A stretch of 64,000 bases of DNA from Bradyrhizobium sp. LMTR 3 (GCF_001693485.1 NZ_MAXC01000012.1:248001-312000); one strand, 5' to 3'. Positions 44,010 to 54,240 are shown, counted from the stretch's first letter. The notes: generated from the sequence alone by a model not told the origin. Made by a program: numbers and translations.

Positions 44010-45179
44010 ATGGGGTCGATCGACAGGTACATTTTCCGCACGACGCTCGCGTCGTTTGCGCTGGTCCTGGTCAGCCTCACCGGCGTGATCTGGATTACGC
44101 AGGCGTTGCGCGGCATCGACCTGATGACCAGCCAAGGCCAGACCATCATCACCTTTCTCGGCATCACCAGCCTGGTGATCCCGGCGCTGATTTTGATCAT
44201 CGCTCCGATCGCGTTGATGATCGCGATCTCCCACACGCTGAACAAGCTCGCCACCGATTCTGAAATCATCGTGATGAGCGCCGCCGGCTTCTCGCCTTTC
44301 CGGCTGTTCCGCCCATTTTTCTATGCCACGTGCGTGGTGGCGCTGATGGTTGCCTTCATCGGCTCCTATCTCGCCCCCGACGGCATGCGCCGGATCAAGC
44401 AATGGGATGCCGAAATCACGGCCGACGTGCTGACGAATATCCTGCAGCCCGGCCGCTTCGCCCAGCTCGACCAGAACCTGACGATTCGGATCCGCGAACG
44501 CCAGCCGGGCGGCGTGCTCGCCGGCATTTTCGTCGACGACCGCCGCGATCCCAAGGAGCGCGTCACCATCATCGCCGACCACGGCACGGTGCTGAAGAAC
44601 GAGAACGGCTCCTATCTGGTGCTCGAGGACGGCAATCTCGAACGTTTCGAGACGGGAAAACGCGATCCGGCCTTTGTGGCGTTCGTTCGTTACGCTTTCG
44701 ACATGTCGAAATTCTCCAATCGCGGCCGCGACGTCGCGCTGGGGATTCGCGAACGCTATCTCTGGGAGCTGATCTCGCCCTCGGAGAACGATCCGGTTTT
44801 CAAGCAATTGTCCGGACAGTTTCACGCCGAGCTGCATGACCGTTTCCTGGCGCCGGTCTATCCCTTCGCCTTCGCGGTGCTGACCTTTGCCTTCCTCGGC
44901 ACGCCGCGCACCACGCGCCAGAGCCGCAATTTTTCGATCGGCGGCTCCATCGTGGCGGTGTTTGGCCTGCGCATGGCGGGATTCGCCTGTTCCGTAATGA
45001 CGGTGAAGACGCCAAGCATGGCTCTCGTGCAGTATTCGATGCTGTTCGGCGCGATCGGCGTCGGGCTGTGGATGATCATCGGCGGCATCGTGGTGGAGCC
45101 GCCGGCCGCGCTGATGGAGGCCATCAACAGGTCGAACGCACGCCTCGCTCGGCTCTTTGGACGGCCCGCCACCGCATGA
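44010..45179 (+). CDS. lptF: LPS export permease LptF
   Basis: One of the two inner-membrane permease subunits of the LptB2FG ABC transporter that extracts LPS from the inner membrane. The 389-residue protein starts GSIDRYIFRTTLASFALVLV and shows IAPIALMIAISHTLNKLATD and SEIIVMSAAG, the family's coupling-helix region. There are three N-terminal and three C-terminal helices around a periplasmic domain. The frame is open upstream to 43959, but the ATG at 44010 matches the usual start. Its stop codon overlaps the start of lptG by 4 bp. Confidence 0.95.
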   Translation: MGSIDRYIFRTTLASFALVLVSLTGVIWITQALRGIDLMTSQGQTIITFLGITSLVIPALILIIAPIALMIAISHTLNKLATDSEIIVMSAAGFSPFRLFRPFFYATCVVALMVAFIGSYLAPDGMRRIKQWDAEITADVLTNILQPGRFAQLDQNLTIRIRERQPGGVLAGIFVDDRRDPKERVTIIADHGTVLKNENGSYLVLEDGNLERFETGKRDPAFVAFVRYAFDMSKFSNRGRDVALGIRERYLWELISPSENDPVFKQLSGQFHAELHDRFLAPVYPFAFAVLTFAFLGTPRTTRQSRNFSIGGSIVAVFGLRMAGFACSVMTVKTPSMALVQYSMLFGAIGVGLWMIIGGIVVEPPAALMEAINRSNARLARLFGRPATA

Positions 45180-46273
45180 GCATGATGACCAACACGCTCG
45201 GGCGATATTTTGCCGGCCGCTTCCTGATCTCGGCGGTGGGCGTGTTTGCGAGCATTTTCGTGCTGCTCGTGCTGGTCGATTACATCGAAATGGTCCGCAA
45301 GACCTCCGGGCTGGTGTCGGCATCGGCGATCACGGTGGCGCAGACGTCGCTGTACCGGGTACCGCAACTGCTCGAAAAGCTGATGCCGTTCTGTGTGCTG
45401 ATCGGCGCGATGACCTGCTATCTCGCGCTGTCGCGGCGGCTGGAGCTGGTGGTGGCGCGTGCGGCCGGCGTATCCGCCTGGCAGTTCATTTCGCCGGCGC
45501 TGGCAAGCTCGATCATCCTCGGCACCCTGGCGACGGTTGCCTACAACCCGATGTCGGCCAACCTGCGCGAACTGTCCAAGCGGATGGAGGCCGAACTGTT
45601 CGGCTCGACGCCCGGCGGCGGCATTCAGGATGCATCCGGCTTCTGGCTCAACCAGGTCAACAGCGACGGCCAGTCGATCATCAATGCGGCGCGGAGCGAG
45701 CAGCAAGGTGTCCGGCTGACGGGACTGACCGTGTTCCGATTCGATACCGATCTCCAGTTCAAGGAGCGAATCGAGGCGCGCGAAGCCTCCCTCGAAGAGG
45801 GCCGCTGGGCCTTCAAATCGGTACGCCGATACTCCTTGGATAAACCTCCGGTTGATCAGGAGAACTATTACCTCTCAACCACCCTCACCCCGGCCCAGGT
45901 TCGCAACAGTTTCTCGACCCCGGAAACCGTGTCTTTTTGGCAACTGCCCGGCTATATCCGTTCGTCCGAAAGCTCCGGCTTCGCGACTGCAGGCTACCGA
46001 TTGCAGTACCATAAGCTCATCGCACAGCCATTTTTGCTGGCTGCAATGGTGATGTTGGCGGCTTCCGTCAGCCTTCGCTTCTTCCGGATGGGCGGCGTGC
46101 AAAAGATGGTTTTAAGTGGCGTGGGCGCAGGGTTTCTGCTCTACGTTCTATCGAAAGTTACTGAGGATTTGAGCAAGGCTGAGTTGATGCATCCCATCGC
46201 TGCGGCGTGGTTGCCTGTATGTGTGGGCGGCCTCACCGGCTTCTTAGCCTTGCTGTACCAGGAGGACGGGTAG
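45176..46273 (+). CDS. lptG: LPS export permease LptG
   Basis: Second permease subunit of LptB2FG, 365 residues. It begins NTLGRYFAGRFLISAVGVFA and contains LLEKLMPFCVLIGAMTCYLA and RRLELVVARAAGVSAWQF, the coupling-helix motif equivalent to that in LptF. The ATG at 45176 overlaps the lptF stop codon (ATGA). The stop TAG shares one base with the GTG start of lptD, so lptF, lptG and lptD are tightly coupled. Confidence 0.95.
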   Translation: MSMMTNTLGRYFAGRFLISAVGVFASIFVLLVLVDYIEMVRKTSGLVSASAITVAQTSLYRVPQLLEKLMPFCVLIGAMTCYLALSRRLELVVARAAGVSAWQFISPALASSIILGTLATVAYNPMSANLRELSKRMEAELFGSTPGGGIQDASGFWLNQVNSDGQSIINAARSEQQGVRLTGLTVFRFDTDLQFKERIEAREASLEEGRWAFKSVRRYSLDKPPVDQENYYLSTTLTPAQVRNSFSTPETVSFWQLPGYIRSSESSGFATAGYRLQYHKLIAQPFLLAAMVMLAASVSLRFFRMGGVQKMVLSGVGAGFLLYVLSKVTEDLSKAELMHPIAAAWLPVCVGGLTGFLALLYQEDG

Positions 46274-48768
46274 TGGCCGTTGTCGCCGCCCGCCAGTTGA
46301 GGTCGCCTGCGTTCAGGCGGCGCACCACCGTGCGCCGCTATCGAGCCCGCTTGGCCGCCGTTGGCGTACCTATGTTTGCCCTGCTCACCGGACTGGTTTT
46401 CGGCGGCACAATCGAGCTTGCCCTGACGGCTCCCGCCGCGGCGCAAAGCTTCACCTACAATCCGCGTCCGCCCAAGCCGCCGCCGCGCCCTGTCAACAAC
46501 GACGGCAGGATGCTCGTGCAAGCCGTCGAGGTAGACTACGACTACAACAACCAGCGCGTGTCGGCGGTCGGCAACGTGCAGATGTTCTACAACGGCACCA
46601 GCGTGGAGGCCGACAAGGTCATCTACGACCAGAAGACCAAGCGGCTGCATGCAGAAGGCAACATCCGCCTGACCGATGCGGAAGGCAAAGTCACCTACGC
46701 CAACATCATGGATCTGAGCGACGACTACCGTGACGGTTTCGTCGACTCGCTGCGCGTCGATACGGCTGACGATACGCGCATGGCGGCGACGCGCGCCGAC
46801 CGTTCCGCCGGCAATTACACCGTGTTCGAAAACGGCGTCTATACCGCCTGCGCGCCGTGCAAGGACAATCCGAAGAAGCCGCCGCTGTGGCAGGTCAAGG
46901 GTGCGCGCATCATCCACGACCAGACCGACAAGATGCTGTACTTCGAGAACGCACAGCTCGAATTCTTCGGCGTGCCGATGGCGTATCTGCCGTATTTTTC
47001 GACGCCCGATCCGACCGTCAAGCGCAAGACGGGCTTCCTGATGCCCGCCTACAGCTCAAACTCGACCTATGGCTACGCCGTCGAGACCCCGTTCTACTGG
47101 GCGATCGCGCCGGACTATGACGCGACGTTCAATCCGCGCTTCACGACGCGGCAAGGCGTGCTGTTACAGGGCGAATTCCGCCAGCGGCTGATCAACGGCT
47201 CGTACCAGATCCGCGCCTACGGCATCAATCAGCTCGATCCTGGCGCGTTCGCCGGCCTGCCCGGCGATCGTGACTTCCGCGGCGGCGTCGACACCAAGGG
47301 CCAGTTCGCCCTCAACGACAAATGGGTCTGGGGTTGGGACGGCGTCCTGCTGTCGGACTACTTCTTCTTCTCGGACTACCGGCTGGCCCAATACAGGGAT
47401 CCGCTGGGCTCGTTCCTGACCCTGCCGACGGAAGCGATTTCGCAGCTCTATCTGACCGGTGTTGGCAACCGCAGCTTCTTCGACGCGCGCACGATCTATT
47501 ATCTGAGCTATTCCGGGAACCAGGATCAGGTCCCGGTGATTCATCCGGTCGTTGACTACTCCAATGTCATCAACCACCCGATCTTCGGCGGCGAATTCAG
47601 CTACAAGACGAACTTCACCAGCCTCTCGCGTGAAACGGCGACCTTCGATCCGATCACGACATTGGCCAACACCGCCAGCCTGTGCACGACGACGTCCGCC
47701 GATCCACTGGCGCGGACGCCGTCGCAATGCCTGATGCGCGGCTTCCCCGGCACTTACACCCGCGTGACGGCCGAGGCGCAATGGCGAAAGTCGTTCACCG
47801 ATCCCTTCGGTCAGATCTGGACGCCGTTTGCGATCCTGCGCGCCGACGCGATCAATGCCTCGGTTTCGAACCAACCAGGTGTTTCGAATTTCCTTCCTGT
47901 CGGCGACACCCAAGCGCTGCGCCCGATGCCGGCGGTCGGCCTCGAATATCGCTACCCCTTCATCAACGTTCAGCCCTGGGGCACCACCACGATCGAGCCG
48001 ATTGCGCAAATCATTGCGCGTCCGAACGAGACCTTCGCCGGCCGGCTGCCGAACGAAGATGCGCAGAGCATGGTGTTCGACGCCAGCAACCTGTTCGCGA
48101 TCGACAAGTTCTCCGGCTACGACCGCGTCGAGGGCGGCGGCCGCGCCAATGTCGGCGTGCAGGCGACCACGCAGTTCGATCGCGGCGGCAGCGTCAACGT
48201 GCTGTTCGGCCAGTCCTACCAGTTGTTCGGCCTGAATTCGTATGCGGTGCAGGACCCGACCAATACCGGCCTCGAATCCGGCCTGCAGAACACCCGGTCC
48301 GACTATGTCGCCCGCGTCAATTACTCGCCGAACCGGACCTATACGTTCAGCGTGCGCTCGCGCATGGATGAGGCGACGCTGAACGTCAATCGCTTCGAAG
48401 CCGAAGGACGCGCCTCGTTCGACCGCTGGTCGGTCAGCATGATGTACGGCAACTATGCCGCCCAGCCGGAACTCGGGTATCTGACCCGCCGCGAAGGCCT
48501 GCTCGGCAGCGCATCAATCAAACTGGCGTCGAACTGGGTCGTTTCGGGAGCCGCTCGCTGGGATCTTGAAGCCAACAAGCTGAACCAGTACATCATCGGC
48601 GCCGGCTATGTGGACGATTGCTTCGTGCTGGCCGCCAACTACGTCACGTCCTATAGCTACTCCGCCGGGACGACGCCGCCGGTGCTCAATCACGCGTTCA
48701 TGGTGCAGATCGGCCTACGGACCATTGCGAATTCGTCCTCGTCGACCGGCACCAGCGGCCTTCAGTAG
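46273..48768 (+). CDS. lptD: LPS assembly protein LptD
   Basis: Outer-membrane beta-barrel that inserts LPS into the outer leaflet together with LptE. It has an N-terminal OstA/LptA-like domain (VEVDYDYNNQRVSAVGNVQM then HAEGNIRLTDAEGKVTYAN). A plug/barrel of about 600 residues follows, with many aromatic residues and alternating strands. GTG at 46273 is the likely start, overlapping the lptG stop by one base, and gives 831 residues with an Arg-rich n-region and a signal peptide ending APAAA-Q. The frame is open further upstream inside lptG. Cys pair CAPC near residue 195 may form a disulfide. Confidence 0.95.
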   Translation: MAVVAARQLRSPAFRRRTTVRRYRARLAAVGVPMFALLTGLVFGGTIELALTAPAAAQSFTYNPRPPKPPPRPVNNDGRMLVQAVEVDYDYNNQRVSAVGNVQMFYNGTSVEADKVIYDQKTKRLHAEGNIRLTDAEGKVTYANIMDLSDDYRDGFVDSLRVDTADDTRMAATRADRSAGNYTVFENGVYTACAPCKDNPKKPPLWQVKGARIIHDQTDKMLYFENAQLEFFGVPMAYLPYFSTPDPTVKRKTGFLMPAYSSNSTYGYAVETPFYWAIAPDYDATFNPRFTTRQGVLLQGEFRQRLINGSYQIRAYGINQLDPGAFAGLPGDRDFRGGVDTKGQFALNDKWVWGWDGVLLSDYFFFSDYRLAQYRDPLGSFLTLPTEAISQLYLTGVGNRSFFDARTIYYLSYSGNQDQVPVIHPVVDYSNVINHPIFGGEFSYKTNFTSLSRETATFDPITTLANTASLCTTTSADPLARTPSQCLMRGFPGTYTRVTAEAQWRKSFTDPFGQIWTPFAILRADAINASVSNQPGVSNFLPVGDTQALRPMPAVGLEYRYPFINVQPWGTTTIEPIAQIIARPNETFAGRLPNEDAQSMVFDASNLFAIDKFSGYDRVEGGGRANVGVQATTQFDRGGSVNVLFGQSYQLFGLNSYAVQDPTNTGLESGLQNTRSDYVARVNYSPNRTYTFSVRSRMDEATLNVNRFEAEGRASFDRWSVSMMYGNYAAQPELGYLTRREGLLGSASIKLASNWVVSGAARWDLEANKLNQYIIGAGYVDDCFVLAANYVTSYSYSAGTTPPVLNHAFMVQIGLRTIANSSSSTGTSGLQ

Positions 48769-48834
48769 CGTGAGGCCCGACCTTGCCGGAGAATACCCAG
48801 CGCCGCGCGGTACGAATTGGTTGATACGACTGAT

Positions 48835-49782
48835 ATGACCATGACGACCATTAAGCTCCTTCCTTGCCGATTTTGGTCCCTGATCGCCGGCGGCGCCGTT
48901 GCGCTTGCCGTTCTGGCCGGCGGCGCTTCACCGCTGCAAGCGCAGTCCGTGGCGGTGATGGTGAACGGTGAACCCATCACCACTCTCGATATAGAGCAGC
49001 GCACCAAGCTCAACTTCCTGACCACGCGGAAGCAGATGCCGCGGAAGGAGGTGATCGAGGAACTGATCGACGAAAAGGTGAAGATCAAGGAAGCCAAGCG
49101 GTTCGGCGTCGACCCTACGGCGAGCGATATCGACCAGGCCTTTGCCGGGATGAGCCAGCGGATGCGTATCTCGCCCGAACAGTTGACCAAGTCGCTGGAG
49201 AGCCAGGGGGTCCGGCCGGAAACGCTGAAGGCCCGCCTCAAGGCCGAGATGGTCTGGGGCAGCCTGGTGCGCGGCCGTTTCAAGGAGAGCCTCCAGGTCG
49301 GCGAGAAGGACGTTGCCGACGCCGCCCAGCAAAGCGGCGAAGCGACCCAGGCGGACGCGTTCGAATACAGGCTGCAGCCGATCGTGCTGATCGTGCCGCG
49401 CGGCTCGGCGCCAAGCGCGATCGACTTGCGGCGCAAGGAGGCGGAGTCCTTGCGCGAGCGCGTCCAGAGCTGCGAGCAGGCCAACTCTTACTTCAAGTCG
49501 ATGCAGAATGCCGCGATCCGCGGCATCGTCACCAAGACTTCGGCCGACATTCCCGGCCCACTTCGCGAGCTCCTGGACAAGACGCCGATCGGTCGCCTGA
49601 CCCCGCCCGAAATCACCAAACAGGGCGTGGAGATGGTGGCGTTGTGCGACCGCAAGCCGACCAAGATCGATACGCCGAAGAAGCGGGAAATCCGGGAAAA
49701 GATGTACACGCAGAAGTACGAGGCAAAGTCGAAGGCTTACCTGGCCGACATCCGCAAAGCCGCGATGATCGAATATCGTTGA
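48835..49782 (+). CDS. surA: SurA-like periplasmic chaperone
   Basis: Periplasmic chaperone for outer-membrane proteins. The 315-residue product has a signal peptide (ending LQA-Q), the SurA N-terminal chaperone helices (VAVMVNGEPITTLDIEQRTK, KEVIEELIDEKVKIKEAKRF) and one parvulin-like domain that is hard to recognise. It is much shorter than the E. coli protein, which has two parvulin domains. The conserved C-terminal helix (YLADIRKAAMIEYR) is present. It lies between lptD and pdxA, as in many Proteobacteria. ATG at 48841 is an alternative start. Isomerase activity is doubtful; chaperone function is likely. Confidence 0.9.
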   Translation: MTMTTIKLLPCRFWSLIAGGAVALAVLAGGASPLQAQSVAVMVNGEPITTLDIEQRTKLNFLTTRKQMPRKEVIEELIDEKVKIKEAKRFGVDPTASDIDQAFAGMSQRMRISPEQLTKSLESQGVRPETLKARLKAEMVWGSLVRGRFKESLQVGEKDVADAAQQSGEATQADAFEYRLQPIVLIVPRGSAPSAIDLRRKEAESLRERVQSCEQANSYFKSMQNAAIRGIVTKTSADIPGPLRELLDKTPIGRLTPPEITKQGVEMVALCDRKPTKIDTPKKREIREKMYTQKYEAKSKAYLADIRKAAMIEYR

Positions 49783-49785
49783 TGC

Positions 49786-50790
49786 ATGGCAAAGCCCCTC
49801 GCGCTGACATCCGGCGAGCCTGCGGGCGTCGGCCCCGACATCGCCCTTGAAGCGTGGCGGCGGCGCAGTGAGCTGGACCTCCCGCCGTTCTACCTGCTCG
49901 GCGACCGCGCCTTCTTCGCCGAGCGAGCGAAGATCCTGGGATTGCCGATCGACCTCGCCGACGCCGTGCCCGAGGAAGCGAGCACGGCATTTGCAAGAGC
50001 CCTGCCCGTGGTCGCAACCGGCGAAATCGCAACCGCGCGCCCCGGACAGCCCGACCAGACCAGCGCGAGCGCGGCGCTTGCCTCGATTCGCCATGCGGTC
50101 GACCATGTCAGGTCCGGACGCGCCGGCGCCATCGTCACCAACCCGATCGCCAAGAGCGTGCTCTACCGCGCCGGATTCCGCCATCCCGGCCACACCGAGT
50201 TTCTCGCCGAGCTTGCCGCCGATGGCGGCCGCGTGCCGCAGCCGGTGATGATGCTGTGGTCGCCGGCGCTCGCCGTCGTACCCGTGACCATCCATCTTTC
50301 GCTGCGCGAGGCGCTGGCAAAGCTTTCGGCCGAGCTGATCGTCACGACGGCCCGGATTGCGGTTGCGGATCTGAAAGCCCATTTCGGCCTTGCCCAGCCA
50401 CGCCTTGCAATATCGGGCCTCAACCCGCATGCCGGCGAGGACGGCTCGCTCGGCAGCGAAGACATCGACATCGTAGCACCCGCCGTCGAAGCGCTGCGCG
50501 CAGAAGGCATCGACGCCAGGGGCCCGCTGCCCGCGGACACCATGTTTCACGCCGCGGCGCGCAAGACCTATGACTGCGCCATCTGCATGTATCACGACCA
50601 GGCGCTGATCCCGATCAAGACCATTGCGTTCGATGACGCCGTCAACGTCACGCTCGGATTGCCGTTCATCCGGACGTCGCCGGACCACGGCACCGCTTTC
50701 GACATTGCCGGCACCGGCAAGGCCAACCCGTCAAGTCTCGCCGCAGCACTGCGGCTCGCCGCCCGCATGGCGGCGACGAAACCTTCATGA
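49786..50790 (+). CDS. pdxA: 4-hydroxythreonine-4-phosphate dehydrogenase
   Basis: NAD-dependent enzyme of pyridoxal phosphate synthesis that oxidises 4-phosphohydroxythreonine. The 334 residues open with [20 protein letters not shown] and carry [25 protein letters not shown] and the metal site [13 protein letters not shown], all typical of PdxA. It begins 3 bp after surA and overlaps rsmA by 4 bp. Confidence 0.96.
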   Translation: MAKPLALTSGEPAGVGPDIALEAWRRRSELDLPPFYLLGDRAFFAERAKILGLPIDLADAVPEEASTAFARALPVVATGEIATARPGQPDQTSASAALASIRHAVDHVRSGRAGAIVTNPIAKSVLYRAGFRHPGHTEFLAELAADGGRVPQPVMMLWSPALAVVPVTIHLSLREALAKLSAELIVTTARIAVADLKAHFGLAQPRLAISGLNPHAGEDGSLGSEDIDIVAPAVEALRAEGIDARGPLPADTMFHAAARKTYDCAICMYHDQALIPIKTIAFDDAVNVTLGLPFIRTSPDHGTAFDIAGTGKANPSSLAAALRLAARMAATKPS

Positions 50791-51644
50791 GCGCGATCGA
50801 CGATCTGCCGCCGCTGCGCGAGGTCATCCGCGAACATTCCCTGTCGGCCCGCAAATCGCTCGGCCAGAATTTTCTGCTCGACCTCAACCTCACCGCCCGG
50901 ATTGCACGCGCCGCCGGCCCGCTCGAAGGCGCAACGATCATCGAGGTCGGCCCCGGCCCCGGCGGCCTGACGCGCGCGCTGCTGGCGCTCGGCGCCAAAC
51001 GCGTCATCGCGGTCGAGCGCGACGAGCGTGCGCTGGCTCCACTCGATTACATCTCCAAGCGCTACCCTGGCCGGCTTGAGATCGTGCACACTGACGCACA
51101 GCGCTTCGATCCCCGCCCCATGCTGGGCGGCGAGCGGGCAAAAATCGTCGCCAACCTGCCCTACAATATCGCAACCGCGCTTCTCGTGGACTGGCTCTCG
51201 ATCGAGCCATGGCCGCCCTGGTACGACATGATGGTGCTGATGTTTCAGCGCGAGGTGGCCGAGCGCATCGTCGCCAAGGAGAACGACGAGGCCTACGGCC
51301 GGCTCGCGGTGCTCGCCAACTGGCGCTCCGAGACCAAAATCCTGTTCGACATTTCCCCCGCCGCGTTCGTGCCGCAGCCGAAAGTGACCTCCTCGGTGGT
51401 GCGGCTGGTGCCGCGTGAGGCACCCGAGCCGTGTGACCGCCGCGCGCTCGAACAGGTGGCAGCCGCCGCCTTCGGCCAGCGCCGGAAAATGCTGCGGCAG
51501 AGCCTGAAATCGCTCTCGGTCGATCCGGCCCGGCTGGCCGAGGCCGCGCATATCGACGCGACCAGGCGCGCCGAAACCATTCCAATCTCCGGCTTTGTTG
51601 CCATGGCCCGCGAATTGACCGATATACGAAGCATAAAAACCTAA
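50787..51644 (+). CDS. rsmA: 16S rRNA dimethyladenosine transferase
   Basis: Dimethylates two adjacent adenines near the 3' end of 16S rRNA (KsgA activity). The 285 residues show [20 protein letters not shown], the SAM motif [14 protein letters not shown], and the catalytic NLPYNIAT. The start codon overlaps the pdxA stop by 4 bp. It is the last gene in the lptF-to-rsmA operon; the next gene begins 35 bp later and may be transcribed separately. Confidence 0.96.
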   Translation: MSAIDDLPPLREVIREHSLSARKSLGQNFLLDLNLTARIARAAGPLEGATIIEVGPGPGGLTRALLALGAKRVIAVERDERALAPLDYISKRYPGRLEIVHTDAQRFDPRPMLGGERAKIVANLPYNIATALLVDWLSIEPWPPWYDMMVLMFQREVAERIVAKENDEAYGRLAVLANWRSETKILFDISPAAFVPQPKVTSSVVRLVPREAPEPCDRRALEQVAAAAFGQRRKMLRQSLKSLSVDPARLAEAAHIDATRRAETIPISGFVAMARELTDIRSIKT

Positions 51645-51679
51645 AACGCCCCGAAGAAACTGCTCGAGGAGATGATGCC

Positions 51680-52738
51680 ATGGCGCTGATGCGTCGCCAG
51701 TCCCTGGTCAAGTTCGATGCGCCGTTGTGCGAAACCATCGTCGACACGCCGAAGCCGAAAGGCAGCGAAGTCCTCGTCCGCATCGAGCGCTGCGGTCTCT
51801 GCCATTCCGACCTGCACATCCAGGACGGCTATGCCGATCTCGGCGGCGGCAAGCGGCTCGACACCACGCGCGGCATGACGCTGCCGTTCACGCTCGGGCA
51901 CGAGATTGCCGGCATCGTCGATGAAGTCGGTCCCGATGTCTCGACGGATCTGATCGGAAAGAAGCAGGCGGTATTCCCCTGGATCGGCTGCGGCCAGTGC
52001 CGCGACTGCGCCAATGGCGACGAAAACCTCTGCGTCAAGCAGCGCTTCCTCGGTGTCTCCATCGATGGTGGCTTTGCCACTCACGTGCTGGTGCCTAACG
52101 CCAAATATCTGCTGGATTACGATCCGCTGCCGGTCAACCAGGCGGCGACGCTGATGTGCTCGGGCGTCACCGCCTATGGCGCGCTGAAGCGGCTGGTCGA
52201 CCGCCCGCGGCAGCGCAACCTTTTGCTGATCGGGCTCGGCGGCGTCGGCATGATGGGGCTTTCATTCGCGCAGGCGATGTTCAAGCAGAACATCACGGTC
52301 GCCGACCTCTCTCCTGCCGCGCGCGAGACCGCGCTGCAGAACGGCGCAGCGGTTGCCTACGATCCGGCCGAGCCCGAGGTCATAAGGCGCATCCTGAAAG
52401 AAACCGAGGGCGGCTTCGACGGCGTCGTCGATTTTGCCGGCAATGAGAAGTCGATGGCGTTCGCCGTTGCGACGGTCGCACGCGGCGGCAAGATCGTGGT
52501 GTCCGGCCTGATGGGCGGCAATTTCAGCCTGCCGATGGTGCAGTGGGTCTACAAGCGCATGACCGTCGAAGGTTTTATGGTCGGCACCCTCGCCGAGGCC
52601 AAGGAATTGATGGCCCTCGCCCGCGCCGGCAAGATCAAGCCGACGCCGATGAAGGAGGAGCCGATGGCCGACGTCCAGAAATGGATCGACGAGCTGCGCG
52701 CCGGCAAGGTCGTGGGACGTATCGTGCTGAAGAACTGA
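51680..52738 (+). CDS. Zinc-dependent alcohol dehydrogenase (MDR family)
   Basis: A 352-residue medium-chain dehydrogenase. Catalytic zinc ligands are Cys38 (ERCGLCHSD) and His73/Glu74 (GHEIAG). The structural zinc is held by four cysteines (CGQCRDCANGDENLC, 104-118). The NAD-binding motif LIGLGGVGMMGLSF follows. The closest type appears to be the alcohol/benzyl-alcohol dehydrogenase group; the substrate cannot be deduced. GAGGAGATGATGCC lies upstream of the ATG. Confidence 0.93.
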   Translation: MALMRRQSLVKFDAPLCETIVDTPKPKGSEVLVRIERCGLCHSDLHIQDGYADLGGGKRLDTTRGMTLPFTLGHEIAGIVDEVGPDVSTDLIGKKQAVFPWIGCGQCRDCANGDENLCVKQRFLGVSIDGGFATHVLVPNAKYLLDYDPLPVNQAATLMCSGVTAYGALKRLVDRPRQRNLLLIGLGGVGMMGLSFAQAMFKQNITVADLSPAARETALQNGAAVAYDPAEPEVIRRILKETEGGFDGVVDFAGNEKSMAFAVATVARGGKIVVSGLMGGNFSLPMVQWVYKRMTVEGFMVGTLAEAKELMALARAGKIKPTPMKEEPMADVQKWIDELRAGKVVGRIVLKN

Positions 52739-52750
52739 GGCGGACGACCG

Positions 52751-52963
52751 TTACGCCGACTTTGGCTTCGACAGTTCTTGAACGGCCCGGTGCGCGACAA
52801 CGTCCAGTCCGCCCAAGGTGGTGTTTCCCTCCTCTGCACTCTGCATCAGCTTTCGGGCGACGTATTTGCGGCTTTCATGATCGCCGCCGTTGGGAAAGCG
52901 GCTGCAGGCTTTTTCCAACGCTACTTCCATGTTTGCAATCGTGCGGTCATCCAATTTAGCCAC
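52751..52963 (-). CDS. Small conserved hypothetical protein, 70 aa
   Basis: Begins at GTG 52963 after GGGGAGGTGACGTC, with the sequence VAKLDDRTIANMEVALEKAC then GGDHESRKYVARKLMQSAEE. It is helical and soluble with one Cys. Proteins like this are common in Rhizobiales and may be stress-linked, but no function is known. A longer frame exists upstream but is not protein-like. It converges on the alcohol dehydrogenase gene. Confidence 0.78.
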   Translation of the reverse strand: MAKLDDRTIANMEVALEKACSRFPNGGDHESRKYVARKLMQSAEEGNTTLGGLDVVAHRAVQELSKPKSA

Positions 52964-53124
52964 GACGTCACCTCCCCGGGGTGAACAAAGCCAACCGACA
53001 TCCCTTGCGAGTACAACGATCATTGAATGATAGCACTTTCGGGAAAAAGCGGGAATAGCGGAAGGCACCTCGCCGAGAGGCGACGTGCCCTCCTTGCAAA
53101 CTTCCCGGATGGTATGCCTGATGC

Positions 53125-53580
53125 CTACTTCCCGAGCGCCGCCTGCGGCGTGTTGCGAAAGCTGATTGCCATACGGTTGTAGGCGTTCATCAGGCCGATC
53201 GCGATCGTGAGGTCCACGAGCTCGCGCTCCTCGAACACGGCACGGGCGGCCTGATAGGCTTGATCCGGCACGCCGGTATCGGCTACGCGCGTCACCGTCT
53301 CGGCCCATGCAAGCGCGGCGCGTTCACGCTCGTCGAAGAGATTGCCGGCTTCCGCCCACGCCTGCACCAGCGCGAGTTTTTCGATCTTCTCTCCCTTCTT
53401 GAGCAGGTCGCGCGTGTGCATGTCGAGGCAATAGGCGCAGTTGTTGATCTGGGAAATTCGCAGGTAAACCAGTTCGACCAGCGCAGGAGGAAGTCCGCTC
53501 TGCATGACGTAGCCGTAGACGCCGCCCAGTGCTTTGACGCCTGCCGGCGCGATCTGGTTATAGTCGAGACGCTTGCTCAT
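53125..53580 (-). CDS. Carboxymuconolactone decarboxylase family protein (AhpD-like)
   Basis: A 151-residue protein with the AhpD-type redox motif CAYCLDMHTRDLLKKGE: two cysteines in CxxC and a following His. This is the peroxidase-type active site of alkylhydroperoxidase AhpD relatives. It is the last gene of a leftward group (SDR, DUF417, this gene) controlled presumably by the divergent LysR gene. A role in coping with peroxides or other electrophiles fits the motif and context. Confidence 0.92.
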   Translation of the reverse strand: MSKRLDYNQIAPAGVKALGGVYGYVMQSGLPPALVELVYLRISQINNCAYCLDMHTRDLLKKGEKIEKLALVQAWAEAGNLFDERERAALAWAETVTRVADTGVPDQAYQAARAVFEERELVDLTIAIGLMNAYNRMAISFRNTPQAALGK

Positions 53581-53629
53581 TTTCTTGCTCCTTGATGACT
53601 GTTCTTGCTGGGGCGCGCCGAGCGGCCGC

Positions 53630-54163
53630 TCATCTGCGAACCACCGCCTTCAGCGAGTCGACGAATACCCAGAACGAAGCGGCGAACAGACCGACGTCCT
53701 TCAGGAGGAACTGACCCGGCGCGACCGTGATCGCGGGCAGCCCGAGCTCCGGCACCACGACGCCTGGCGTCGAGATCATGAAGCTTATTGTCGTGACGAA
53801 GAGTCCGGCCGAGAGAAGGCCGCCTGCTGCAGAAAAGATCGGGCTTGCCAGTCTGAGGACGATCAGCAGCCCGATGCTGAGTTCGACGAAGCCGAGGAAA
53901 TTGGAGAAGCCGCGGACCGAAAGCAGAGCATAGAACCAGCTCACGAGCGGACTGTTCTCCACCAGCGGCACCAGCCCCTGGGCCTCATAATCGGTGAACT
54001 TCATCCCGCCGAACCAGGCGTAGATGATCCCGAGCGACAAATAGAGACCGGCTCGGCTGACCGGCTCTGCGTAGGCGATCAGGCGTTCGGCTTGATCGCG
54101 CCAAGGGATGATGGAGCCCGATGCGAGGATCGGCGCCGGGAGCTGGGTGATAATGCGTGACAT
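53630..54163 (-). CDS. DUF417 membrane protein (YkgB/RclC-like)
   Basis: A 177-residue protein with four hydrophobic segments and the DUF417 features SLGIIYAWFGGMKFTDYEAQ and LVENSPLVSWFYALLSVRGF. E. coli RclC of this family belongs to the reactive-chlorine resistance system. The ATG at 54163 is preceded by GGAG six bases away and is preferred to the ATG at 54181. It lies between the SDR gene and the AhpD-like gene, in the same direction. Confidence 0.88.
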   Translation of the reverse strand: MSRIITQLPAPILASGSIIPWRDQAERLIAYAEPVSRAGLYLSLGIIYAWFGGMKFTDYEAQGLVPLVENSPLVSWFYALLSVRGFSNFLGFVELSIGLLIVLRLASPIFSAAGGLLSAGLFVTTISFMISTPGVVVPELGLPAITVAPGQFLLKDVGLFAASFWVFVDSLKAVVRR

Positions 54164-54240
54164 GGTAATCTCCGTTTTCATGGGTCAAGGTTTGAAATCC
54201 GATATCCGGCCGCACGACTTGTCGTGCGGCGGCCGAGCGC

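Noticed and set aside
48928..50688. 586-codon minus-strand frame
   Set aside because: Antisense to surA and pdxA; spans two real genes and their junction.
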